From WRMR01 sp031548645 (lineage in GTDB: Bacteria; Planctomycetota; Planctomycetia; Pirellulales; Thermoguttaceae): 6,343 bases of DNA. The DNA is taken from positions 1 through 6,343 of the forward strand of contig JAVBQX010000305.1 of the NCBI GenBank assembly GCA_031548645.1, given 5' to 3'. Shown here in pieces: positions 1 through 5,933 of the stretch (position 1 is its first letter; each line of letters starts with the position of its first letter). The notes below the pieces were generated by a model, which was given only the letters and a program-made list of their open reading frames with translations, did no database searches and had not been told where the DNA came from. The position numbers and the translations under genes were made by a program.

Positions 1-19
1 TAAAAGCCTGCGTTCTTCG

Positions 20-43
20 AAAAACCAACACTGACAGTTGGTT
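20..43 (-). terminator. Possible minus-strand terminator hairpin
   Basis: AACCAAC (23-29) and GTTGGTT (37-43) form a perfect 7-bp stem with a 7-base loop. Read on the minus strand the stem ends in GGTT and runs into TTTC, giving a short T-run of five. The stem is modest in GC content, so this is a weak candidate; together with the 65-100 hairpin it could end minus-strand transcription. Confidence 0.35.
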
Positions 44-64
44 CCTTTGTAGTGGTGCCTCCGA

Positions 65-100
65 GGCATGGCCCGTGAGCTTCTGTTCACGGGCCATGTC
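65..100. terminator. Strong GC-rich hairpin beyond the minus-strand genes, terminator-like
   Basis: CATGGCCCGTGA (67-78) pairs perfectly with TCACGGGCCATG (87-98). The stem extends outward by a G-T and a G-C pair and inward to a four-base loop (TTCT). It lies 68 bases beyond the stop of the 66-aa gene. On the minus strand no T-run follows. On the plus strand TCAATTTCTT follows, so it would work better as a plus-strand terminator. Direction is therefore left open. Confidence 0.5.
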
Positions 101-167
101 AATTTCTTGTGAACATGAAAATGTCGCTTGCGCAACTTTTCGTTTTTCACTTTTACTTTTTCACTTC

Positions 168-368
168 CTACGTCGTTCCATCGGGCGAAATCTTGACGTT
201 TTTGATGCCGATGCCATGCTTCACCGCATTCTTCGAGGCCAGGTATTTGTCAGCGGCAATTTGATCCTGCAGGGAATGCTGTTCAATACTGCCCGAATCA
301 CCCTGGGCACGTTTCGGTCCGGAAGCGTTCTCGCGAATCGCTTCTTCGAGATTTGAATATTTTTCCAT
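168..368 (-). CDS. Small phage protein, putative head-tail/portal-region component (66 aa)
   Basis: This 66-residue soluble, charged protein has no membrane segment or signal peptide. Its middle, residues 30-48, reads EQHSLQDQIAADKYLASKN, and it ends in a short ISPDGTT tail. From memory, small proteins with this EQHSL..QI.AD.YL pattern sit between terminase and portal genes in phage-like elements, which suggests a head-tail joining or portal-associated role. I cannot confirm that family here. The ATG at 368 is chosen because the helical N-terminus begins there. It has no clear Shine-Dalgarno: the upstream minus strand is an A-rich run, unlike the strong sites of neighbouring genes. A 15-codon in-frame-closed reading frame ends 3 bases before this ATG and could couple translation, but that is speculative. 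Overlapping reading frames in the other registers are shadows. Function is uncertain, but coding status is fairly safe. Confidence 0.72.
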   Translation of the reverse strand: MEKYSNLEEAIRENASGPKRAQGDSGSIEQHSLQDQIAADKYLASKNAVKHGIGIKNVKISPDGTT

Positions 369-402
369 TTTTTATTTTTCAACTTGACGATGAATGTCGA
401 CA

Positions 403-430
403 ATCATAGAATTATTCATTGATCTATGAT
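403..430. repeat. Inverted repeat upstream of the 66-aa gene
   Basis: ATCATAGA (403-410) and TCTATGAT (423-430) are perfect 8-bp arms around a 12-base AT-rich centre. The site lies 35 bases upstream of the 66-aa start, where an operator or promoter element would be expected. The minus strand reads TATGAT in the proximal arm, close to a -10 box, but I find no convincing -35 partner. Confidence 0.4.
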
Positions 431-472
431 ATTCAGGTGACTTGATCGCGGCGAGTTGCATTCCTTGCATCA

Positions 473-487
473 ACCCGCGATGCGGGT
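473..487 (-). terminator. Short hairpin just after the 329-aa stop codon
   Basis: ACCCGC (473-478) and GCGGGT (482-487) form a six-bp GC-rich stem with a three-base loop, nine bases past the stop of the fibre gene on the minus strand. No T-run follows beyond TT, so at best it is a weak or attenuating terminator that could separate the fibre cassette from the 66-aa gene. Confidence 0.3.
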
Positions 488-496
488 GAACGGGGA

Positions 497-1486
497 TCAA
501 CTCCGCACCTTGACGATGAACTCCGTACCATTCGTCGGCGGCAATGCGAAGAGCAGGTTGATCACGTTGGCCGATGCGGTTTCCCACTGCACGAAAATGC
601 GTTCCAGGCCGCTGACACCGACCCGAAAGACGTCGGCGACAACCTCCTCACTGCCGAGCGCATGTGTCACGGCAAACGTTGTTTGACTGCCGTCACCGCT
701 GAAGGTGCCGCGATAGCCGCCGGAACCGGAGCGCGTATCAACGTATTGCTTCGTCGCCACGTCGCTGTTCGCGACCGGCATGCCCGAATGCAAACGTCCG
801 CTCGCGTCGAACATGGCGATGCGGTCCGCCGTCGGCGTCGCGGTCGATTCATGGGCCGTCGTCGCGCTGGTATGAGCGAACACCGCCGCGCCGGTCGGGA
901 TTTCATTTGCGGAGTCGACAACCACCGCCTGCGTCGGCAGTTGGGCGATGGGCACCTTCGCGGAGGCGTCGAGCGTCGCAACGCCGTTGGCCGTGCCTTT
1001 TTCCGTGACGGCAATCGCGCCGACATCCGTCGCGACGAGGATCACCGTACCCGATTTGCCGTTGACCGAGGCGACTGCACTGGTCGGCGTCAGGAGCTCC
1101 TGCCAGTTGGCCAGCGTCGTCGCCGGTTCACGCAGCAGGATGAAACTCTTGCTGACATCGGTACGAACGGCCACGTCGCCCGTTTGGGCCGTGAGCGCCA
1201 GCATTGCCGTTTCACTCGCGACCATGAAGGTGCTATTGGTCGTGATCGACGGCAAAATGGAAGCGTTCAACTTGCCGTCCGGGCCGACAATCGGTACGTT
1301 GCCAACGGCCACGCCGGTATCGCAGATCGCCGCCGTGCCCAGCCCGACGAGCTGGGTGACCGTATGCGTATGCACCGTGTCCGCCTTCGTCGCCAGGCCG
1401 ACGTCGACGTACTGTTTCGGCGCGGCGTGGAGATTTTCCTGCGGGTTGCGCGGGAGTTTGAGATCGGATTCAAAAAGAATCGCCAT
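497..1486 (-). CDS. Phage tail fibre-like protein with repeat shaft and C-terminal tip domain (329 aa)
   Basis: This is probably a structural fibre or spike subunit. Residues 1-28 form an N-terminal segment ending in PKQYVD, nearly the same as the start of the 524-aa neighbour and therefore a likely attachment module. Residues 29-80 carry typical fibre-shaft text (LATKADTVHTHT, then VGPDGKLNASILPSI). Residues 90-160 include the MLALTAQTGDVAVRTDVSKS and ANWQELL patterns common in tail fibres, followed by SVNGKSGTV. Residues 170-250 hold ANGVATLDASAKVPIAQLP, RIAMFDASGRLHSGMPVA and a second ATKQYVD. Residues 258-329 are a compact beta-rich domain that recurs at the end of the 125-aa protein. The shaft is low-complexity, Ala/Thr/Val-rich and Cys-poor, as expected for a trimeric fibre. 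The gene starts 15 bases after the stop of the 524-aa gene with only a weak AGAAAG site, so coupled translation is plausible. The ATG is supported by the shared N-terminus. Confidence 0.88.
   Translation of the reverse strand: MAILFESDLKLPRNPQENLHAAPKQYVDVGLATKADTVHTHTVTQLVGLGTAAICDTGVAVGNVPIVGPDGKLNASILPSITTNSTFMVASETAMLALTAQTGDVAVRTDVSKSFILLREPATTLANWQELLTPTSAVASVNGKSGTVILVATDVGAIAVTEKGTANGVATLDASAKVPIAQLPTQAVVVDSANEIPTGAAVFAHTSATTAHESTATPTADRIAMFDASGRLHSGMPVANSDVATKQYVDTRSGSGGYRGTFSGDGSQTTFAVTHALGSEEVVADVFRVGVSGLERIFVQWETASANVINLLFALPPTNGTEFIVKVRS
500..715 (-). repeat. C-terminal beta domain, copy in the 329-aa gene
   Basis: Codons 258-329 encode a domain that recurs at 3094-3309. Common features are F-S/T-x-DG, a TH-A/S-LG turn, R.IFV-Q/H-WE..S.N.I and a hydrophobic final strand. 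Similarity is visible at protein level rather than as long DNA identity, so the duplication is old or the two copies were acquired separately. Confidence 0.7.
1403..1486 (-). repeat. N-terminal attachment module, copy in the 329-aa gene
   Basis: The first 28 codons match those of the 524-aa gene (2993-3076). The proteins share MAI.FESDL.LPR.P.E.L.AA.KQYVD, and the DNA shares an identical 14-base run near the start codon (agatcggattcaaa on the plus strand). This indicates duplication or recombination between neighbouring fibre genes. Confidence 0.8.
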
Positions 1487-1501
1487 AAATGCTTTCTAAA
1501 G

Positions 1502-3076
1502 TTAAGGATTGGGGAGTTTCGCCAGCATGTAAAGCCGGTTTTCGTTGCTTGGGTTGTAATTGGGCATCTGGATCATGTCGTATTCGTTCGAAAAATACTG
1601 CAAACGGAATACGCCCACACAGGTGCCGCGAATGATGGAGGAGACATTGAGTCGCACGAATTTTCCGCGACGCGGCGTCGCGACCGTGAACTTGCGGTCG
1701 ATGAGCGCGATGTTGCCCGTCTGCCGGTCGATGACCGCCCAGTTCTCGCCGTCGTCCGAAACCTCCACCGTCCAGTCCTGCGGCGTGTTGTCCTGCGTAT
1801 TGCTTGTTTTGAGATCGTAGGCGTTGATCAGAATCGAGCGCGGCAGCTCGACCTGAATCCAGCCGCTTTTGACCGTCGACGCGGTCGCCCAATAGACCGT
1901 GCCGTTGCCGTCAAAAGGCTTCCAGCGGGAATTCGTCGAACTCGCCTCCGAACTGGCGGTGACGGGGTAGGTGCCGGGAACGGTACTGCTGTTGAGCACG
2001 GGCACGACCTCGCCGTTCTCGAAGTGGCGCACACCTTTTTTGTCCACGAGGTCGGGATAATCGGCGACCTCATGCGTGTTCATGTTGCAGGCCAGCCAGG
2101 TGCGTCCGAACTCGTCGATGTACGTTTCGTCCGTCTGGCCCAGCAAGACACGGTCGCCGACCTGCAAGTGAACCGACGGCAAGCCCGATTTCATTTTCAC
2201 GAAAAAGGGGCAACCGTTGGCGTCGTCGGCTTTTTTCGGTACGGCGTATTGCGTGATGCTGTCGTGGAGTTCCAACTCGCTGATCGACAAGTAGCCCGTC
2301 CCGGTCGACTTGCTGAAAGCCCAGCGAAAATACAAGGCGTCACCCTCGTAAGGCGTCGGCAGTTCGAACACCTGACGTATCGCACCACGAGCCGCCGGGT
2401 CCCAGGTCACGTTCTTTCGGTTATCGATGGTCTGCCATGTGCTGCCGTTGAGCGAAGCCTGCAATATCCATTCCGTCGGATAGCTGATGCTGCTCGAATA
2501 CTGGGAAACAATCGAATAGCCGGTGATCCGGCCTACTGGTGTGGGAATTTTCCGCGTGATCATGTTCGACTGGCTGAGCGATGGCCCCGGCATTCCCTGC
2601 CAGTTGTTGCCGTAACTGCCGTCGAACATGTAAAACGCCGTGGCGATGTTGCCGACCGACAGGGTGATTTCATTACCCGCCGGGAGCGTCGCGCTTTGCA
2701 TGAACGGCAACAGGTTTTTGTAGTAGGGCGCGACGGATTTCATGGCGACGATTTCGGGATAATCCGGGCCGTGAAACGGCAAGCCGTGGCAGGCCCACCA
2801 TTCGTCGCCGTTGCGGACTTCCTTTTCCGCCATGAAAGGCCGGTACATCTGGGCCGTCATGGGGAATCCGTCGCCCTCGGCGGGCGGCGGTTCGCCGGTC
2901 ACTTCGACGAATTGAACCTGATCACTGTCCGGTTGACGCCGCAAAGCATATATTTTCCCGTCGTCGGGCGGCAAAATGGTTTCGGAATTCGCGTCCACGT
3001 ATTGTTTCGTCGCCGCCTGCAAGGGTTCAACCGGGTCGCGCGGCAGTTCCAGATCGGATTCAAAGGCAATGGCCAT
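1502..3076 (-). CDS. Phage tail/appendage protein with two discoidin-like (F5/8 type C) domains (524 aa)
   Basis: This is probably a receptor- or glycan-binding appendage protein. Residues 1-28 match the N-terminus of the 329-aa fibre (FESDLELPRDP then ATKQYVD). Two similar modules follow. Each opens with a tail-collar-like W..C motif: EWWACHGLPFHGPDYPEIV at 92-110 and TWLACNMNTHEVADYPDLV at 326-344. Each then carries a discoidin-like beta-sandwich: about 125-275 (FDGSYGNNWQG, TEWILQASLNGSTWQTID) and about 358-498 (FDGNGTVYWAT, GWIQVELP, DWTVEVSDDGENWAVID, RGKFVRLNVSS). The second discoidin is the more canonical. The C-terminus (MIQMPNYNPSNENRLYMLAK) resembles the end of collar-type fibre domains. 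F5/8C domains are known to bind glycans or lipids, so sugar binding is inferred from the family. The ATG at 3076 has an AGGA site 9 bases upstream and starts 14 bases after the previous stop, indicating one operon. Confidence 0.9.
   Translation of the reverse strand: MAIAFESDLELPRDPVEPLQAATKQYVDANSETILPPDDGKIYALRRQPDSDQVQFVEVTGEPPPAEGDGFPMTAQMYRPFMAEKEVRNGDEWWACHGLPFHGPDYPEIVAMKSVAPYYKNLLPFMQSATLPAGNEITLSVGNIATAFYMFDGSYGNNWQGMPGPSLSQSNMITRKIPTPVGRITGYSIVSQYSSSISYPTEWILQASLNGSTWQTIDNRKNVTWDPAARGAIRQVFELPTPYEGDALYFRWAFSKSTGTGYLSISELELHDSITQYAVPKKADDANGCPFFVKMKSGLPSVHLQVGDRVLLGQTDETYIDEFGRTWLACNMNTHEVADYPDLVDKKGVRHFENGEVVPVLNSSTVPGTYPVTASSEASSTNSRWKPFDGNGTVYWATASTVKSGWIQVELPRSILINAYDLKTSNTQDNTPQDWTVEVSDDGENWAVIDRQTGNIALIDRKFTVATPRRGKFVRLNVSSIIRGTCVGVFRLQYFSNEYDMIQMPNYNPSNENRLYMLAKLPNP
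2993..3076 (-). repeat. N-terminal attachment module, copy in the 524-aa gene
   Basis: Partner of the module at 1403-1486, with the same 28-residue pattern ending in ATKQYVD. It probably anchors both proteins to the same site on the virion. Confidence 0.8.
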
Positions 3077-3090
3077 TTCAAGGATTCCTG

Positions 3091-3468
3091 TTATTGAATG
3101 AGAATGTGGATCGTGCGCCCGGCGGCGAGCCGGACATCCGGCAGGATGCGGATTTCATTTTCTGAAACCGGCTCCCAGTGGACGAAAAGAATTTGCCGCG
3201 ATGTGTTCGTTACGTCATAAAGTGAAACCTGCAACGAACTTGTCCCAAGCGAATGCGTGATCGTGTAGGCATCCGATACGCCGTCGGTCGTGAAAGTCGT
3301 CTCGAAACGCCTGCGGTGAAGGCAAAGATCATTGACGTGGTCGCTGATGTTTTGGCGGATTGTCGTGATCGTTGGGCTGCGGATGTCGCCGGAAACTTCC
3401 AGCGTTTTACAGTCGACCTCCACCGTATCCGGCGGAGGCGGTTGATAGGGTGGGTTGATGTTGCTCAT
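3091..3468 (-). CDS. Small fibre-tip-like phage structural protein (125 aa)
   Basis: A short protein in two parts. Residues 1-53 contain a proline-rich start (PPYQPPPPD) and a segment (VEVDCKTLEVSGDIRSPTIT) like the shaft region of tail fibres. Residues 54-125 are a beta-rich domain homologous to the C-terminus of the 329-aa protein. Shared positions include F-T/S-x-DG, a TH-S/A-LG turn, and IFV/LFV followed by H/Q-WE..S.N.I. The protein lacks the FESDL..ATKQYVD attachment segment of the other two, so it may be a separate tip, a base-plate-proximal piece, or an assembly partner. It is the first gene of the fibre cassette and has the strongest ribosome site there (AAGGAGGAG, positions 3478-3486). 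No signal peptide or membrane segment is visible. The coding call is strong; the precise structural role is inferred. Confidence 0.83.
   Translation of the reverse strand: MSNINPPYQPPPPDTVEVDCKTLEVSGDIRSPTITTIRQNISDHVNDLCLHRRRFETTFTTDGVSDAYTITHSLGTSSLQVSLYDVTNTSRQILFVHWEPVSENEIRILPDVRLAAGRTIHILIQ
3094..3309 (-). repeat. C-terminal beta domain, copy in the 125-aa gene
   Basis: Codons 54-125 are the partner of the domain at 500-715. Here the domain makes up more than half the protein, which suggests that it folds independently. Confidence 0.7.
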
Positions 3469-3486
3469 TTACATAATCTCCTCCTT
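3466..3486 (-). promoter_or_regulatory. Strong ribosome site followed by a start-stop (ATG-TAA-ATG) at the head of the fibre cassette
   Basis: On the minus strand AAGGAGGAG (3478-3486) is followed by ATT, then ATG TAA ATG. The first ATG (3472-3474) is immediately followed by a stop; the second (3466-3468) opens the 125-aa gene. Measured from GGAGG, the first ATG is five bases away and the second eleven, so ribosomes could initiate at the dead-end codon and re-initiate. The layout is plain in the sequence; any regulatory effect is inference. Confidence 0.6.
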
Positions 3487-3566
3487 CTGAAACAGGATGG
3501 TGAAAAACAGGGACGTCGCGTTGTTGCTTCTACCCTTTTAGGACAGGCCAGGCTCATTGTGTGCCG

Positions 3567-3595
3567 GTGAAAATTCCGAAAATGAAAATTTTCAC
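3567..3595. repeat. AT-rich inverted repeat in the spacer between terminase and fibre cassette
   Basis: GTGAAAATT (3567-3575) and AATTTTCAC (3587-3595) are perfect 9-bp arms around an 11-base centre. GAAAAT occurs three times within it (3569, 3578, 3584), and TTCCGAAAAT recurs at 3685-3694 over the end of the terminase gene. No T-run follows on either strand, so a protein-binding site is likelier than a terminator. The rest of the 3469-3680 spacer holds no convincing gene. Confidence 0.4.
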
Positions 3596-3680
3596 AAAGA
3601 AAGATTTTCGCAGCAATGTCCCTCCCATGGATCTATTCTTTTCGGCGGGTGAAAACATGCACTTTTATTGAAAAATATTT

Positions 3681-5933
3681 TCATTTCCGAAAATCCGACA
3701 GCTTCACGCGTGGCCTTTGCGGTTTGGCAATGGTCTTGAGCGTTCCCAGTTCGACACCCTGGATTGACGCCGCGACGGCGCAGCCCACCAGACAGTCAAG
3801 CCAGTGATTGTCCGGCTGCGAAGGCCGGATTTTCCATTCGTCGACCGTGCGACCGTTCGCCGTCGCCTGAACCCGATACTCCGAAACCAGATGCTCGGCC
3901 AGCATGGTATGCACCTTTGGATCGTGGCCAAAGAGCGAGAGACAGCCGGGATCACCCATGTTCACCGCGAAGCGGGCATGCACGAAGGACTTCCAGTAAT
4001 TCGTATCGATCAAAACGTGCCGCACCTGACGTTTGCCCGCCGTATTGGGGATGCGCCAGTGGTGGCCGACACGGTCGCCGCGTTTCTTGGCGTACTCCGC
4101 AAACGGGATGCTCGACGCGCCGACATATTTTCCGTGCGACGGATACAATATCCCTGCGAATTGCGATTGACGACAGAATTGATAAACGACGTCGGTGCTT
4201 TGTCCCCAGTTGCTGTCGATGAGACATTGATTCACGTGCATTTCGACGCCGTCCTCGCGGTAGTACGAACGGTTGAGCCGCTCGTCGCAAAGTTTTTCAA
4301 GACCTCCGTAAATTGCCCCTTCAAGCCCGCTGTTGGGGATGGCGACGGCCAGCGTTTTCTGGATGTCGCGCAGGGTGTAATACGGCCGCTGTTGGTCGGG
4401 CCAGGTGCCATAATCCAAGACATATCCGTTAAAATACCCGTCCCACGCGGCCAAAACCCAATACAACGCCTTCTGTTGGACATCGACAAACATGGTCACA
4501 TGGCTGCATTCAAGCGGGATGACTGCGCGGTCATAGCCGTTAGTTTTTTCCGCGATTTGTTCAGAGGTGAGCATCTCCTCGCCGAGTTTTTCGAGAACAG
4601 GCTCGTTTTGGTATTCCGCCCAAAATGCCCCTTCATCCCGGATTTTCAGGTTCATCGCGTGCTGCAAGCCGGAGATTTCGTCGTCGTTGTAACGTTCCGG
4701 CCAAGCAATGCGCGAACCGGCGTCCATCGCCTCGCGATTCTGCTCGTAAAAACGCGTTGCGTTGCTGCCGTCGCCGTCATTGCGAAGCGAATCGCCGCGC
4801 AATTCAGCGTATTTCGACCAGAGTTTTTCATTGGTTGGGAATAAATAGACCATTTTCGTGCGTTCCCCCTGCCATTCGGGGTGCTTGTCCCGGCAGAGGA
4901 TGTTATCCGCCATGTCTCCCGGCCTGATCACCGTACACGCCATGAGTCCGGCAATCTTCTTGCCCGGCCCCGCCATCCCCAAAACGTCACCCGCAAGAAT
5001 GCCCTCGCGATGCGTCGATTGCGACTCCGACCACGCCGACTCGGAGGTTTGCGGATCGTCAATCAGCACCAATTGCGGACGCACGACTTGCCCGTCGGCC
5101 CTTGCGTGATTCTGGCCGCGAATATCCGAGCCTTTCATGCCGCTGCTGGAGATCACCACGCCGCTTGCCGCCGAACCTTCGATGGTGGGCAAAACCACCT
5201 TGTCGACATTCCATTCGATGCGAGTCGGTTCGTTTTTGTATTTTTGTCCTTTCTGGCGGTTGGTGATGCGCTCCAGGCATTGGATCGGATAACAGACTTC
5301 CGGGAAGTCGCCCTTGAGCAGGGGGTTCGTTTCCAGCCAGACTTTGATGTTCTCCAAAAGATCGCGGGATCGGCTGGCGCTGGATGCAATGAGACAGACG
5401 AAGGGCACCGCGCCGATGAACGAGGCCCAAACCACCGCCGTCTGGCAGAGGACTGTCTTACCGCTGCCACGCGGCATGGCCAGCGCGAACAGACCGCCGT
5501 GCAGAACCGCCCGTTCGATTTTTTCGATGACCCGCAGGTGGTCGAAGGACCAGGGCAGGTAAAAGATTTCGGGAAAATACGATTCGCAAAACACGCGAAA
5601 CGATTTGATGGCCATTTCCCGGCGCTGGGGATTCTCGATTTCGGGCAGTTCGCCGATGTCCTGCGCGGTGCGGACTTCCTCGGCATTGCGGATCGCCTGC
5701 AGGCGTTTCTTTTCCGCGTAGTCCATCGGTTCGTTTCTGGGCCGAAAATACTCCAGCGTCAGCCAGGCGGCGTAACGAAACAGGTTGATCGTCTTGTCGT
5801 CGCCGATGGTGTATCCGGCGCGATTGCGATGTCGGCGCAGACGCGTTTCCGTCAAGACCGTGCCGCGTCCCGCCGTATTCAAAATGCGCATCAGCTCGGC
5901 GGGCTTCAAGGATTGCGGGTTAATTTGCGTCAA
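3681..5933 (-). CDS. Phage terminase large subunit, lambda GpA-like (750 aa, TTG start)
   Basis: This is the packaging motor: an ATPase that drives DNA into the prohead plus a nuclease that cuts the concatemer. From the TTG at 5933 it has 750 residues. Residues 5-60 are a small helical domain (RHRNRAG, then INLFRYAAWL) that resembles the preceding 67-aa protein. The ATPase domain has Walker A MPRGSGKT at 153-160 and Walker B LVLIDD at 288-293. The nuclease domain has candidate RNase H-like acidic residues at D484 (MFVDVQ), D573 (CLIDSNWG), and D708/D713 (PDNHWLDCLVG). The C-terminal third, with HHWRIPN, VRHVLIDTNYWK and VSEYRV, follows the GpA pattern. An ATG at 5987 would add 18 residues, but GGAGGAG at 5940-5946 lies six bases before the TTG and no comparable site precedes the ATG. 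The gene overlaps the upstream stop by 14 bases. All catalytic motifs appear intact. Confidence 0.95.
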   Translation of the reverse strand: MTQINPQSLKPAELMRILNTAGRGTVLTETRLRRHRNRAGYTIGDDKTINLFRYAAWLTLEYFRPRNEPMDYAEKKRLQAIRNAEEVRTAQDIGELPEIENPQRREMAIKSFRVFCESYFPEIFYLPWSFDHLRVIEKIERAVLHGGLFALAMPRGSGKTVLCQTAVVWASFIGAVPFVCLIASSASRSRDLLENIKVWLETNPLLKGDFPEVCYPIQCLERITNRQKGQKYKNEPTRIEWNVDKVVLPTIEGSAASGVVISSSGMKGSDIRGQNHARADGQVVRPQLVLIDDPQTSESAWSESQSTHREGILAGDVLGMAGPGKKIAGLMACTVIRPGDMADNILCRDKHPEWQGERTKMVYLFPTNEKLWSKYAELRGDSLRNDGDGSNATRFYEQNREAMDAGSRIAWPERYNDDEISGLQHAMNLKIRDEGAFWAEYQNEPVLEKLGEEMLTSEQIAEKTNGYDRAVIPLECSHVTMFVDVQQKALYWVLAAWDGYFNGYVLDYGTWPDQQRPYYTLRDIQKTLAVAIPNSGLEGAIYGGLEKLCDERLNRSYYREDGVEMHVNQCLIDSNWGQSTDVVYQFCRQSQFAGILYPSHGKYVGASSIPFAEYAKKRGDRVGHHWRIPNTAGKRQVRHVLIDTNYWKSFVHARFAVNMGDPGCLSLFGHDPKVHTMLAEHLVSEYRVQATANGRTVDEWKIRPSQPDNHWLDCLVGCAVAASIQGVELGTLKTIAKPQRPRVKLSDFRK

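Noticed and set aside
350..380. Similarity between the AT-rich stretches at 350-380 and 3662-3694 as flanking direct repeats of an inserted cassette
   Set aside because: The match is imprecise and consists mainly of A and T runs, so it does not stand out from low-complexity background.
221..403. A 60-codon minus-strand frame overlapping the 66-aa gene
   Set aside because: It is the same DNA in another register, has no ribosome site, and lacks the ordered helical pattern of the 66-aa protein.
662..3097. An 811-codon open frame on the plus strand antisense to the 524-aa and 329-aa genes
   Set aside because: It is extremely Arg/His/Val-rich with no recognisable domain, and crosses two convincing minus-strand fibre genes. 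It is the usual antisense shadow of GC-rich coding DNA.
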